Of a stretch of DNA of 64,000 nt, positions 46,665-57,884 are shown piece by piece (the stretch's first letter is position 1; the number at the start of each line of letters is the position of its first letter). Where the stretch lies: contig CATKHK010000062.1 of NCBI GenBank assembly GCA_949751835.1, forward strand, positions 62,001 to 126,000. Reading direction: 5' to 3'. Below the pieces are notes generated by a model. That model saw only the letters and a program-made list of their open reading frames with translations, was not told where the DNA came from and did no database searches. This stretch comes from Blepharisma japonicum (taxonomy: Eukaryota; Ciliophora; Heterotrichea; Heterotrichida; Blepharismidae). The position numbers and the translations under genes were made by a program.

Positions 46665-47438
46665 ATGTTCGAAGCACTACTCGGCAATGGTCTGATCCTC
46701 AAAAAAATAATTGAAGCCATAAAAGAGCTTGTATCTGAAGTTAATCTCGAAGTCACAAGTGAAGGTCTCAGCATTCAAGCAATGGATGCCTCCCATGTAG
46801 CATTAGTAGTTCTCAGTCTTCGAGCTGAACAATTCGAAGAATACCGCTGCGACCGCCCTCAGACCTTGGGAGTCTCCATCGGAAACCTTGCAAAATTAAT
46901 GAAAATTGCTGGCAACGACGACTCCATCACTCTCAGAGCTGAAGATGACGCCAATATTTTAACCTTAACTTTCACAGGCAAAAACAACGAAAGAGTAAGC
47001 GAATTTAACCTCAATTTATTGACCTTAGACTCAGAACATCTCGGAATCCCTGAACAAGACTACTCTGCAGTCATGAAAATGTCCAGTGCTGAATTTTCCA
47101 GAATTTGCAGAGAATTGACCCAAATTACAGACACCTTAAACCTAGCAGTTGATAAAGAAGCTGCTAAGTTCGCCGTTTCTGGAGACATTGGAGCTGGCTC
47201 TATCACAATGAGACCTAACGATTCTGACAAATCTGAAGAAAAAATGTTTTTAAGGGCAACTGAGCCAGTTTCAATGGCCTTTGCATTGAGATACCTCAAT
47301 TTATTCAACAAAGCGGCCAGTCTTTCAGACGAAGTCACTCTGAGTATGTCCCCAGAAGTCCCAATTGTGTTGCAGTTTGGCTTCGACTTAGGAGAACTTA
47401 AATATTTCTTAGCCCCAAAGATTGCAGAAGAAGCTTAA
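46665..47438 (+). CDS. PCNA: Proliferating cell nuclear antigen (sliding clamp), 257 aa
   Basis: Ring-shaped trimeric clamp that holds DNA polymerases on DNA. Complete, colinear with animal and yeast PCNA: MFEALLGNGLILKKIIEAIK, the AMDASHVALV segment, the LGVSIGNLAKLMKIAGNDD block, the interdomain connector near LGIPEQDYS, GDIGAGSI, and the C-terminal APKIAEE. Length 257 is close to the usual 258-261. No UGA codon. Third-position GC is much higher than in neighbouring genes, as in LC8 and the CCT-motif gene, which suggests strong expression. The stop is UAA, 27 bases from a convergent gene. Confidence 0.98.
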   Translation: MFEALLGNGLILKKIIEAIKELVSEVNLEVTSEGLSIQAMDASHVALVVLSLRAEQFEEYRCDRPQTLGVSIGNLAKLMKIAGNDDSITLRAEDDANILTLTFTGKNNERVSEFNLNLLTLDSEHLGIPEQDYSAVMKMSSAEFSRICRELTQITDTLNLAVDKEAAKFAVSGDIGAGSITMRPNDSDKSEEKMFLRATEPVSMAFALRYLNLFNKAASLSDEVTLSMSPEVPIVLQFGFDLGELKYFLAPKIAEEA

Positions 47439-47465
47439 TTTTTTAATTAAAAATTTGAGATTAAA

Positions 47466-47975
47466 TTATGTTTTTATTCGTTTGCATGGTACAAATTCAC
47501 TGTCAATTTTCCGCTTGAAATTATATAGGTCGTCCATGGCCATATAGTCTTCATAATAAATTCCAAAATTATTATCGCTGGTATTATTATACTCAGCTGC
47601 AGCTTTTTGGGTATAAATTGGCTTAGTTTTGTCGTCTTCTATCATCAAAAGTGGGGTTTTGGAATAAATTTCTATTTTCTTAGCTGGCAGCGGTATTGAA
47701 GATTTCGTATTGAAATATTTTGGAGTTTGCGTAAGAATCATTGATTCGTAATTTTTTACCCTTTTCTTTTGGAATTTGGCTAAGCTTGTGAGGGTGCTGC
47801 TTATTATTTCAGAATCTTTTAATTCTTGATCAATTGATAAATCCTTTTTAACTTCTGGAATTCACGTGACTTGCAAAATAGGAGGGCTTTCTTGAGGGTA
47901 GTAGCTGTAAGACCATGACATTGTTTGGCTCTCTACTTCTGTGTTTTGAGGTTCAATATCCATAGCTTCACTCAT
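47466..47975 (-). CDS. Hypothetical protein, 169 aa
   Basis: Not recognised. ATG 47973-47975 to UAA 47466-47468, with one UGA read as Trp near residue 40. The N-terminal third is acidic (MSEAMDIEPQ), the middle is Lys/Ser-rich, and the C terminus is basic (YNFKRKIDSEFVPCKRIKT), possibly a nuclear localisation signal. No known domain. It is tail-to-tail with PCNA; nothing links their functions beyond adjacency. Confidence 0.62.
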
Positions 47976-48181
47976 CGATTCTAGAAAATGATTATAAAGT
48001 CCCTAGCTATTTTCATATTTATTTTTTGTATAGAATTAGAAAATCAAGCTGTCGAAGGGATTTTTTGGTAATTTATAAGAAAAACTGACGCTATAGGTTA
48101 TAATAATTACTTTGTCAGTCAAAATTAATTACGGTCTTTCAATTTAGTCAGAAAAATAAAACAATATAAATAATAACATAT

Positions 48182-49660
48182 TTATTCAGCAGGCTTAACA
48201 AATTTCCCATCTTTCCATAGTCCTCTCATAACTCTTCCATCCGCTTCTCTTAGCACCCCCGCTCCATCCTGTTTATCTTTTTTAAACTCTCCTTCATATC
48301 TACTTCCATTTCTATACATCATAGACCCATATCCATGTCTTACCCCATCAAGCCACTCTCCTGTGTATTCTCTTCCATTAGCCCACTTATGTTTTCCTAC
48401 GCCACACATTCTATTTCTTTTCCATTCTCCTACATATACACTTTTATCTTCCCACGTATATTCCCCAAGCCCTTGTTTTTCGTCTTGAAAATAATTTCCT
48501 ATATATTGATTTCCTGAAGCCCATGCTGTTTTGCCTATCCCATGCTGTTTATCATTAAGCCATTCCCCTTCATATGAGTCTCCACTTGTCCATATTTGTT
48601 TACCTTTGCCGTCTCTCATATTATTTCTTCATTCTCCTAGGTATATAGTTCCATTATCATAGCGATATTGCATAAAAGTTCTTTCGCCTGCAAGGAGACC
48701 TGCAGAGGGTAAAGAAATCGTATCAATTTTTTCCTTGATGGCTTGGATTTCTTGATTAATTTGAGACATTCTGGAATTTATAGAGTCCATACCTCGGAGC
48801 TCTATTGTGGTCCGCCGAGGGCTTTCTTCTTGATTTGGCTGACTATTATGGCTTTGCAGTACAAGTTTGCTGGGGACTGAAGCAGTTGAGGAGGTGTTGG
48901 AAGATTTTATTTGTAAAGAAGGCTGCTGAGTTTGACGTTTGGCTTGGTTTTCAGATAGTGGTTTAACTGTTGACTTGTTAGGTTCATTTTTAAGCATTTC
49001 TTGTTTTAGCCAAAGCCATACTATATAAATCTTACAGAATCCATCACTGATAATGTCTTTCCACTTTGCTAAATTCCCTCCGCTTCCAAAGGTATCTTTT
49101 GGAGCTACATGAACCCTTTTTCACTCTCCTTCATACACATCTCCATCAATATGTGTGAATTTTCCAAATCCTGCTGGCTTTGAATATGACCAGTTTCCTT
49201 CATATTTTGCCCCATCTGGCCACTCCATTGTGCCATACCCGTCTCTAAACCCTCCTAGTCAAAGACCTGTATAAACGGCTCCTGATTTATATCGATATGG
49301 TTTTCTATTTTGTCTGCGTGACGAAAAACCGATTTTATTGCTTAAAGTTTCGAATATTTCCGGCTTGGAGAAATATGCATGATTTGGCTGATTTTGGCGT
49401 TTTAAGTGTCGTACAAGTTTTCTGACTGAGTAACCTCGTCAGACTGCGACTAGTTTTGGTACAACAGGTTTGAGATGGGCGAGACTAGGGGAAAGAGATA
49501 GCTTTGGAGCTGATTTTACTATATCAGAGTTCATAGATGGCAAGGAAGAAGAAGGTTCATAAGTGAGATCCTGTTTATTATTTACACTTTGGGTGTTCAC
49601 TTCTTGCTGTTTTTCTAGTATATGTGTACAGTCACAGGTTTTGCAATTTAAGTTTCCCAT
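48182..49660 (-). CDS. MORN-repeat protein with acylation-type N terminus, 492 aa
   Basis: ATG 49658-49660 to UAA, with UGA as Trp at several sites (49439-49441, 48626-48628 among them). The N terminus MGNLNCKTCDC fits N-myristoylation (Gly2) plus palmitoylation (Cys6, 9, 11). An IQ-like basic helix follows (WRGYSVRKLVRHLKRQ, ~74-89). First MORN cluster ~127-180 (YTGLWLGGFRDGYGTMEWPDG); then a ~150-residue Ser/Gln-rich linker with a short coiled coil; then a second cluster of about six MORN repeats ~330-485 (YEGEWLNDKQHGIGKTAWASG and following). MORN arrays bind lipid or form scaffolds and are common in ciliate cortex. The frame is unbroken, but two adjacent genes fused by a missed boundary cannot be fully excluded. 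Confidence 0.85.
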
Positions 49661-49815
49661 TTATTAATTTTAACAATTAGTCGAATATATTAATTTTTCA
49701 TTCTTGAAAAACATTAATTAATTAATTTGACTGGATTTTGGTGTGCTTAGACCCATTATACAAGTGAAAATGCAATAGGATCAATAATCATGACAAAAAT
49801 AATAGAAAATGATGA

Positions 49816-50709
49816 TTATGAGTTTTTCAAATCATCAATATTTCGCAGCTGTGTTTTGGTTTGAAATACAAATGCTTCCAACATGGCCCTTTTGGCATAG
49901 AGTTCTTGCAATCTTTTTCGCTTTTCTTCTGCGGATAAGCTTTCACTGCTTTGGTTACTCGGGGCTGCAGAAACCTTTACAGTTTCTAAAGACTCCAAAA
50001 GGCTATTAACAGATGGCTGGGTTGCAGCTGTTTTTCCTGGCTCTGCAAGTAAACTATCTATTAGCTCATCTTCATTTCAGGCTTTTCCCATAAACTTTAT
50101 TTGCTCTTTACTCTCAAATAAACCGGGCTTTTTTTTATCTTTATCTTTATTAGATGATGACATTTTTCTTTTGATAGTGCCATAATATCGGTTTTTTACT
50201 GCTACAGAAGGTTTTCCGTTCAAAAATCCAGCAATTTTCTTTCAGTTTCCCCCATAAGTGTTGTAAAGTTTGATAATTAAGTTATCTTCTTCGTGGGTTC
50301 ATTTATTCTTTTTTGATTCTGGGTTCTTATTTTTCCATCTTTTACGCTCTGGCGCAGGTATTTTGCTTTGAATATGATTTGAATCAGCTTCTGTACTCAT
50401 TTCAGAATTTTCTATTAAACTAAGATGAATAATGCTATTTCCAGGAGTTTGACTGTTTTCTGAGGCTTTATCCTCTTCACAGCTCCAATTTACTTTACTA
50501 TTTTTTGATATTTGAGATAACTCATCTAGCTCTGATAGAGCTGGAGAACGTGGGACAGGAGATCATGAATCAAGATTTAATCATGGATCGTCATTTATTA
50601 TTGCAAGAGGTTCATGGGTTTCAGCTCCAGTTTCACAAAGATTTTCAATTTCAGGGAGATTTTCATCCCAATAGTCAGATGCACTGTGTATTGCATTTTT
50701 CCAGTCCAT
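49816..50709 (-). CDS. Myb/SANT-domain protein, 297 aa
   Basis: Only appears when UGA is Trp: ATG 50707-50709, UAA 49816-49818, with UGA codons at Trp43, Trp49, Trp137, Trp156 and in a further W near residue 207. One Myb-type repeat at ~135-185: KWTHEEDNLIIKLYNTYGGN, then WKKIAGFLNGKPSVAVKNRY and the basic end KRKM. Both core Trp of the repeat are UGA. The N terminus is acidic (possible activation region); the C terminus (~245-297) is a charged helix (EEKRKRLQELYAKRAMLEAF). A single repeat with the VKNRY recognition helix suggests a DNA-binding transcription factor or telomere-type binder. Target unknown. Confidence 0.88.
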
Positions 50710-51724
50710 TTAATTATATATTTATTCTCACTAAAACTTAATTGTCATTAAAATTGTTGTTTTGGAATTTATGAAAACTTCGACATATTATTTTTATTGT
50801 ATGATAGGCGTTAATCTCAAACTATGATAAAATATTTTCGAGAGCTGAAATTTTAATAATTCAATAAAAGTATTTATAATTAAAATATATGAATTATATT
50901 AGAAGCTGTAGAGATATGGATTTTATAAAAATATTAAAAAAAAGTAATATAAAATAAAATTTATTCTAATGATCTTTCAATTATAAAAAACGGTAATGAC
51001 TATTAAATTTTTAGAAATCTTTATATTATATTGAGATTCGCTAAAATATTAGAAAAGATATTTTCTAAATAGCAATTTTTATCGGTAATCTACTCATCCA
51101 TAAAATAAATGCTTTGCAATTTAAAATTCACAGAAAAAGAAAATTAAAAAAATTTGAGTATTTCATGAATAGATGATCAGATGCGAAATTATATATTTTT
51201 ATATGATTAGTAGAGAATAGAACGACCTAACTTTCAAGTCTCCTAAATTATCTTGCACATTACTCTGAGAAACAATCAATATGCTATTCTTTTACCATTA
51301 AGAACATTAATATTGCAAATTGCTTAAAAAATTTTGAATTCTTAATTTTATCAAGTGTTAAGAATTTAATTTGAGATTTTATTTCACTAGTTTAATCAAT
51401 CGATAATTTGTATTTTCCAACACCATTTTTTAAATCTTTGCTATTTTACTTATTAAATCCTATGTTTGCAGGTTTCAATAATCAAGCATTCAAATAATAT
51501 ATATAATAAAAATGGTTCCCACTATTATCAAAAGATCTAGATTGCAAGTATTATTTAAACAAAAGCATAATTATTTTGCAATCTAATGAATGCTAATGTT
51601 AACCACACATATCTATATTATGAATATAAATAAAATTAATTGTTTTAAATAGAAATCTATATTAAAAATGGAGAAATTCACATTTCAATATAAGTTTGAT
51701 TAGCCAGATAATTAATTAAAATAA
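50710..51724. other. Long AT-rich divergent intergenic region
   Basis: About 1 kb between the Myb gene (minus) and a plus-strand gene; one of the longest gene-free stretches here. I found no open frame with UGA as Trp, no tRNA and no GC-rich element. Confidence 0.55.
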
Positions 51725-52657
51725 ATGAAATCATTTAGAACATATACCACTCAAGATAGTCAAGATACTACCACATATCATAAAGCATCACTTTACCAAG
51801 ACTACACTTACATAAATGAGATTGCTTTAATCAATAAAGACATCTGCAAAGATATAAATAAAAAATCAAAAGAGCTAATGATTGAAACTGTGAGCAAGTC
51901 AAAAAACCACATTCTTAGTTTCATCAAAGACCTTAAATTAAGGATTTTTAAAGAAGCCACTGCAAGCGCAATCCCAGAAAAAAATTTTAGTTTTCTATAT
52001 AAAAATTTGCAGACATCTATAAATTCTCTAAAATCTGCCCTACAAAATCTTGATAAAATTCTCAAAGAAATTCTTTTAACAAGCCAAGTCAACATCTCAA
52101 AAATACTGAACTTGACTGAGCTAGGCTTAATAGGATCTCCAAAACGTTTGGAAGAAGTGATCAGTAATATTAAACCTTTACAGTTAGATATTAAAAATGT
52201 CGATGGTGTGCTAAATATCAAGATAAAACATTTGCGGAGATATACTAATGCCAATAGTTTATTTACGTACAAATTATCTAAAAAGGCGTATGAAGATATG
52301 CTACTAAAAGACAGAACTGAAGAAACATTATCGTCTTATAAAACAATTGGCAAAAGAATGTATAAGATGAGAAAATACGATACATCAATTGAGTATCTTT
52401 TAAAGTTTATCACATACCCAAATATCGAAAAATATAATAAAGATGCATTTAAGGTGCTAATTTTATTAGGAAAATCATATTATATGATTGGAGAATATGC
52501 AAAAGCACAAGAGTATTTCAAGATTGCAGAAAAAAAAATTGAAAATATATGCTCTTTGCAGTCGTCAAGAAGAAAGAAAATTAAAAAAATATTATTAAGG
52601 GTAGCTAATAAGCTACAACTTATTAATGAGCAAGAAATGCCAAATTTTCCTGATTAA
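51725..52657 (+). CDS. Hypothetical TPR-like helical protein, 310 aa
   Basis: Not recognised by family. ATG 51725, UAA stop, no UGA. Almost entirely helical and Lys-rich. Residues 1-190 are long helices with possible coiled coil. Residues ~205-290 contain two TPR-like hairpins (ETLSSYKTIGKRMYKMRKYD and KVLILLGKSYYMIGEYAKAQ, the latter with G-Y-A-Y/F spacing typical of TPR). Lack of any enzyme motif suggests a scaffold. Convergent with the Cache-VWA gene, 64 bases between stops. Confidence 0.72.
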   Translation: MKSFRTYTTQDSQDTTTYHKASLYQDYTYINEIALINKDICKDINKKSKELMIETVSKSKNHILSFIKDLKLRIFKEATASAIPEKNFSFLYKNLQTSINSLKSALQNLDKILKEILLTSQVNISKILNLTELGLIGSPKRLEEVISNIKPLQLDIKNVDGVLNIKIKHLRRYTNANSLFTYKLSKKAYEDMLLKDRTEETLSSYKTIGKRMYKMRKYDTSIEYLLKFITYPNIEKYNKDAFKVLILLGKSYYMIGEYAKAQEYFKIAEKKIENICSLQSSRRKKIKKILLRVANKLQLINEQEMPNFPD

Positions 52658-52721
52658 ACGCATCAAGGCTATTTATATTAAATTATATTATAGCTGGCAA
52701 GTATTTAATTTAAATATATCA

Positions 52722-55448
52722 TTAATTTTTCAAAAAAATCTTAAAAGGACAAACATAAGCTGCTAATTTCTTAAACGAGCTTTCCAAGTCTTCATAAACA
52801 GTATCCATCAATATCCCTCTTTTTGTCATTTTTACTAGTTCATTCAGCAAATTTCTCCCAAACGAATGGCTATTTACCGAAAGTACCACAAGATTAGCTG
52901 GCGCGCTCTTTATAATTTTTTCTAATTTTTCAAGCTTTATATTACTCCCTTTTTCTTCTCCATCCGTAATCACAATAATCCATTGATGATTTTGTGTATC
53001 ATTTTCCAAATAAGAATCTTCAAAGTAAAAATTACATGCAATAATTTGTTTATAAGCCTCCGCAATCCCATCTAATAAAACCCTTTTTTCTTTTCTTAAT
53101 TTATATTCAGGGAATTTTATGTCTTTTGATAACCGCTTAGTAAGATTGAATACAATTCTACAAGTATCGTCAAAATTAATTATAGAAAGACGGTCTTTAG
53201 AGTCTACAATGTCTTTTATAAAAGTTTTAAGGTTGGCGTGCATATAGGAGCTCCCTAGTTTTGTGTCCATGGCGATTACAATGTCTTGTTGTCGCTCTTC
53301 TACTGTGGATAAAGCAGCATTCAGTTCATCAATTGGCAATTTTTGGCTTTCGAAAATAGAAATTAGCCTTTTAATGGACTGTTTTCTGATTGTTGGGTCG
53401 AAATATTGATAGTCTTCTATACAAGATAAAAATAAATCAGCTGCAAACATAGTTTTTGACTGATTTTGTAGATGGACGCCGAGATAGTATTTTTGCCTCT
53501 GCATCAAAATGTCTTGTAAAGAGTCAACTGGCCTTTTTTCTAATAATGATTGGGCTTCATCAAGTGCTGCTTCAGGGTTTCTAAAGTCAGCTAAAAGCCC
53601 TTCTGCGTAGTCTATCAAGCAAAATACAATTTCTGGAGAATTTGGTTCTTTTCTATAAAACTCCAAAGCCTCTTCAAACAGATTTATAGCTTCTTCCGTT
53701 TTAACTCTTGCTAGTAGCATTGCTCGAGCTGTTTGGGATTTTCGCTTTGCTAATAATTTTTCAGAAAATCCTTCAATTTGTTGTGCAAGCTGATAGGAAT
53801 TATAATAGCTAGTTGCAGCTTCTAAATACTGCTGATTTCTCAAATGAATATTTCCAAGCTCCGTATAGCACATTTCCATCGCTTTTTTATTGCCAAAAGT
53901 GGAATACAAAGATAGTGCTTGAGAATAATTCATGATTGCATGAGTTTCTTGTTTAAAATTTTCAGCATCTTTAAGCTTCAGAACTAGTCTTAACCTATCA
54001 AAAACTTCATATAAAGTTTCCATTTCCGGAGGTCCTGGAGTATATTGTTCTTTTATATCTAAGCCTAGATCATGATTCACAAGCCTTTCTAAGATTTCTA
54101 ATAATCTGTCAATTGGAGCTACAATAGATGAAGCTATATTTTGGGTCATATATCAGCATAATAATCCGATAAGGACTAAAACCCCAGCAAAAATCCCAGT
54201 TTCGATGTACATCATATTTTGGCAGTCATCTTTTAGGCCATCAATTTTTTCATAAACTTGGCTTTCTGGTGTTACTATTCCTATAGATAGATAATGAGTC
54301 ATAACTGACTGAGAAAACGTCATCCTTAAGTTTATAGGGGAAACTGCAATTATCATTTTTTCGCCATTTTTATAATAGTTTCCTAATGAACTTTCATTCT
54401 TGCTGAATTTTGGTAGAATTTCATTGGTAAAATAATCGACTTCGTTGAGATCAGGATCTGAGCCAAATTCAAGAAGCTGGATTGAAGGGATTGTAGGGTT
54501 GTTTCTGTTTAGAGCAGGGTGTAAAACGACTTTTCCTGATGTATCTAATGCATAACAGTACGATGATGTATTTTTAAGAGAATTTATTATATGAGTTTCT
54601 ATTGTATCAAGATAGTAATCAATGCATACAGCAGCTTGCATTGTACTGGTTAGCCAAATTCCTCTGCAAGCGGTTTGGCCTAAATTATTTGTATTGGTAA
54701 ACAAATACGGCTCAGTCAAAATCGCAGCTGTTTTATTGGTTGAATTTTTTGCATCTTGATACCATGGTCTACACCTTGGATCAAACTGAGGTGGCCTATG
54801 AAGATTATAAACACATTTTCCTGAATAGTCTCTATACACAAGAAACCCACTATATTCTGATGGATTTGAATAAAATAGCCCATCAGATGACCATCCTAAA
54901 TAATCTTGTGCAAAAAATCAAGGCCTAAGTTTTCCAATTGCTGCTATTGGCCTTAAAAAACTGTCAAAAATAGCTGAAGATTTCAAATTCAACAGAGATT
55001 GAGTAGAAAGCTGTTGTGGGAATATTTGATATGGATTTAAATATCATACAGCAGCTTCATAGCTTTTATTTGTAGCTGAATCATACCCAGGTGGAGTTAT
55101 TTGTTTTAAGTCAAATAGTTGCCCATTTACATAATTATTTGAATCATCAAAATAAGGCTTTATTTTTAACTGTTTTTGGTTGTATTTATCAATTAAGGCT
55201 CCTGCAATAATCATCAGGTTAGCGGAATATTGAATAACTGAATATGAGCCAGCTAATGCCATGTACTCGCTCATATTTAGTAAAGCAACTCCTTGACTGT
55301 GCGTCATATCATCTATATAATTGTCTAATCATTTGGGATATTCAACATATAAAGGAACAGCAGCTATGACTCCAGTGATAATTATTCCAGTCATTAAAGG
55401 TAAAAGAATACCGCATAAAATTTTTCGCCTGAGTCCTCGTTTACCCAT
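52722..55448 (-). CDS. Receptor-like membrane protein: Cache domain, TPR-like region, VWA domain, 908 aa
   Basis: ATG 55446-55448, several UGA as Trp, UAA 52722-52724. Order: TM1 (~11-35); an extracellular region ~36-410 with the Cache signature DPRCRPWYQDAK and a second alpha/beta subdomain (CYALDTSGKVVLHP); TM2 (~411-433); a helix after it (SIVAPIDRLLEILERLVN) like a HAMP or linker; TPR-like helices (~460-700); and a VWA fold (~723-900) with VITDGEE. The VWA MIDAS start reads DTKLGSS, not DxSxS, so metal binding is doubtful. Cache domains bind small molecules, so a sensor is likely. VWA plus Cache also occurs in calcium-channel alpha2-delta proteins, but there VWA is outside the cell; here it would be inside. 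Confidence 0.82.
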
Positions 55449-55561
55449 TTTATTTTTGTCAAAATTCAGATTTATTATACAAATTATTCAATTTTGAGAA
55501 TGGAGTATAAAATTAAGAAATTGCATGCTGTATTAAATGAAAATAATTGTAAAAGTATCAC

Positions 55562-55634
55562 TCCGCATTTGTCTAGCTGGTTAGGATATCAGGCCTTCAC
55601 CCTGAAGACCCGGGTTCGAGTCCCGGATGCGGAA
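55562..55634 (+). tRNA. tRNA-Glu (anticodon UUC)
   Basis: Full cloverleaf: acceptor TCCGCAT/ATGCGGA (7 pairs), D arm with GGTTAGGA, anticodon stem TCAGG/CCTGA with loop CCTTCAC, T arm CCGGG-TTCGAGT-CCCGG, discriminator A55634. The anticodon TTC at 55596-55598 reads GAA/GAG (Glu). No intron. Position 33 is C instead of the near-universal U. Discriminator and arms fit eukaryotic tRNA-Glu. Confidence 0.96.
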
Positions 55635-55637
55635 TCC

Positions 55638-55642
55638 TTTTT
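55638..55642 (+). terminator. RNA polymerase III terminator
   Basis: A run of five T begins four bases after the tRNA-Glu 3' end, the standard Pol III stop signal. Confidence 0.75.
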
Positions 55643-55799
55643 ATCAAAATTATTTTAATTTGATATATATTAAAATTAAGACAAATTTACTAATTCCTAA
55701 TAAATCTCTGATAGCTTTTTGAAATATCAGTTAACCTTTAACAATTTTAAATTAAAATTTCTTTTATCTTTATTTAATACAAAATTACAAATGCAAAAA

Positions 55800-56510
55800 T
55801 TATGGACTTGCACCATCATTACCTTGGGTTTTAAACGAAGCCAGCGAAATATCCATAATATTTTGATTCCTATTAGAAAACGGTGATGAGTCCCTTTTTC
55901 TAATCGAAGGTATAGCTTGCTGTTTTTTGTGTCCTAGCCCAAAAGATTTATTTATATAGTTGTGTGATTTTTCATTTATTCTTTCCATTTCTCCAATTAT
56001 TTTTCGATTTTTATAAGTTCGGCTCTCTTCTTTTCAACTTAAATTTTTCTGTCTTTTTGTTTTTAAAGGCGGTAGTGAAAAACTTGCTTTATTTCCTGCA
56101 ACAGAGAGCTCAAGTTGATTTTCTTTCAAGGTTTCTTTAGCTGTTTTAATTTGTGAATCAATGGTTTCCTGAAATGCAATTCTCTTAGTCCCTGCTCTTG
56201 TTGAAGCTGCTAATAAAGACTGCTGCATTTTTGGCTCATTCTTTACTGGCTCATTCTTAATTGGCTCATACCTACTTATCCTTTCAAAAACTTTATCTGA
56301 CAAAGGGCTATAAATCTTATAATTCCTGCAAAACTTTGAGGCTTTTAGATTGATTTTCGATAAAGGCTGAGGCGTAAACACAAGCTTTTGGTCTGGCTCA
56401 TCAACATTTACAAGTAAATCTTCATTATTTACTTTTACAGATACTGCTAATAAGCTTTCTATACGTTGTGAAGCATATCTTCAAAATTCAGCTTGTGAGA
56501 GTTCTTCCAT
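55800..56510 (-). CDS. Hypothetical basic protein, 236 aa
   Basis: Not recognised. ATG 56508-56510, UGA as Trp (residue 10, and one at 56031-56033), UAA 55800-55802. It starts with a short folded-looking piece (ELSQAEFWRYASQRIESLL), then is Lys/Ser/Asn-rich and likely disordered. Contains a duplicated short unit, EPIKNEP/VKNEP, near residue 80. The next gene on the same strand ends 12 bases upstream of its start codon. Confidence 0.62.
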
Positions 56511-56521
56511 ATTAAGCTTAA

Positions 56522-57643
56522 TTAATTATGTGAAGTCACTGGATTTAGGTTACAGTTTGGGCATCTAGGACGTAAAGATCTCAAAATTAGCCACTCATTT
56601 AGGCAGCTTGAATGGAAAATATGACGACAAGTCGTGATTTTTACCTTATCATTTTCGGATAGTTCGGTTAAACATATAGTGCAAACTGGTTCTCCTAAAA
56701 ATTCTAGAGTAGATGAAAAAGCTTTTTCTTCAAGCCGCTGGTGGATAGGAGGTCTAAGCATTTTGAAACATTTGGAATTTAGGCAACAATATTTTATAAT
56801 TCCGATTATGGCTAATTTTGAGAGGCTGAAACCAATTATGGAGCAGGAGACGAGCAGAACTATTGTTAGGGGGCTAATATTTTCGTCATCTGAGTGCTGG
56901 GATTGGCAGGATTTTGGAGGATTTTTTAAGCTGTTACAGAAAAGCTCAAGTAATGAGCCTTTATTATGGTCAAATTCCACCCCATTTATGATGATTGTCG
57001 GAGCTATATATGAAAAATTTTGATTTCTCTCAAATTCCTTCTGTAAAATCTTGTTATCATCAATCAATATGTCAGTCCCATCAACAGAATCATTAACACA
57101 TTTTAATATTTCTGATGGCATTTGTCCAACAGCATATAAATAAATTTTACTGCAAAGACCTGCATAGCTATATCTGCAATAGTTTGAGATTGACTCCAAA
57201 TATTCAATAAAAATTCTTGATGACTCTGTATTTTTTTTAATTTTTTTCAAAAAACAAAGAGACCGTAAAGACTCAATTACAAGGTCTCTACCCAAGTTAA
57301 TGTTTTGTGAATCTTTTAAGCAGTATCGTCCTGAGGCAATACAATCATCAACTATTCCTGTATCATTAACAAGATTTGAATAATAAGGAAAAGATATATC
57401 TAAAAAAATTCTGTCAGAAAGAGTTTTTTTCAGGACTCGATACAAGCCATTAATGTATTTTCAGTCTCGGATATGATCTCCTGTTAAATAAAGAAAGATA
57501 TAAGGAATGTCTGATTGGAAAGTCTCATTGGTTGTACTAAGGTTTTGTGTTGGCAAAGGATAATCGTTTGCCAGAGTTCGATTTTCATGCAGAAAAATCG
57601 CAATTAAATAGCTCATTAAATTTAACATTATGGCTCCCGGCAT
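56522..57643 (-). CDS. Membrane RING-H2 E3 ligase with sorting-receptor-like lumenal domain, 373 aa
   Basis: ATG 57641-57643, UGA (Trp) at 57458-57460, UAA 56522-56524. Order: signal peptide (~1-17); lumenal domain ~25-255; one TM helix (~262-292); RING-H2 finger ~319-365 (CTIC, TCRHIFHSSC, RCPNC; C3H2C3 order). The lumenal domain has GRYCLKDSQ, ESLRSLC, NYC, ILKCVNDS, and a PTIIINGVEF segment, which in order and spacing resembles the thioredoxin-like central domain of plant vacuolar sorting receptors (DGRYC..., PTLVINN). Plant RMR sorting receptors pair a lumenal domain, TM helix and RING-H2. I infer a vacuolar/lysosomal sorting or membrane-protein quality-control role. Confidence 0.8.
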
Positions 57644-57884
57644 TTTTAATTTTGATTGATAAAACGAGCTTGCAAGTCGTTAATTAGTGGATTTTATTAA
57701 ACTAGGTAAAATTAGTACAATTAATAGTTTAGTTGGCTAAAAAGAGGGTATAGTATACAAATGTAAAAAGAATAGTTTTTTCATCTCATTAATTTTATGA
57801 AAACCGAGAATATCAAAGTTTAAGGTCATTAAATACAAAAATAAAGTTTCAGTAATTTTTCAAATTATAATGAATCTACTTTAT

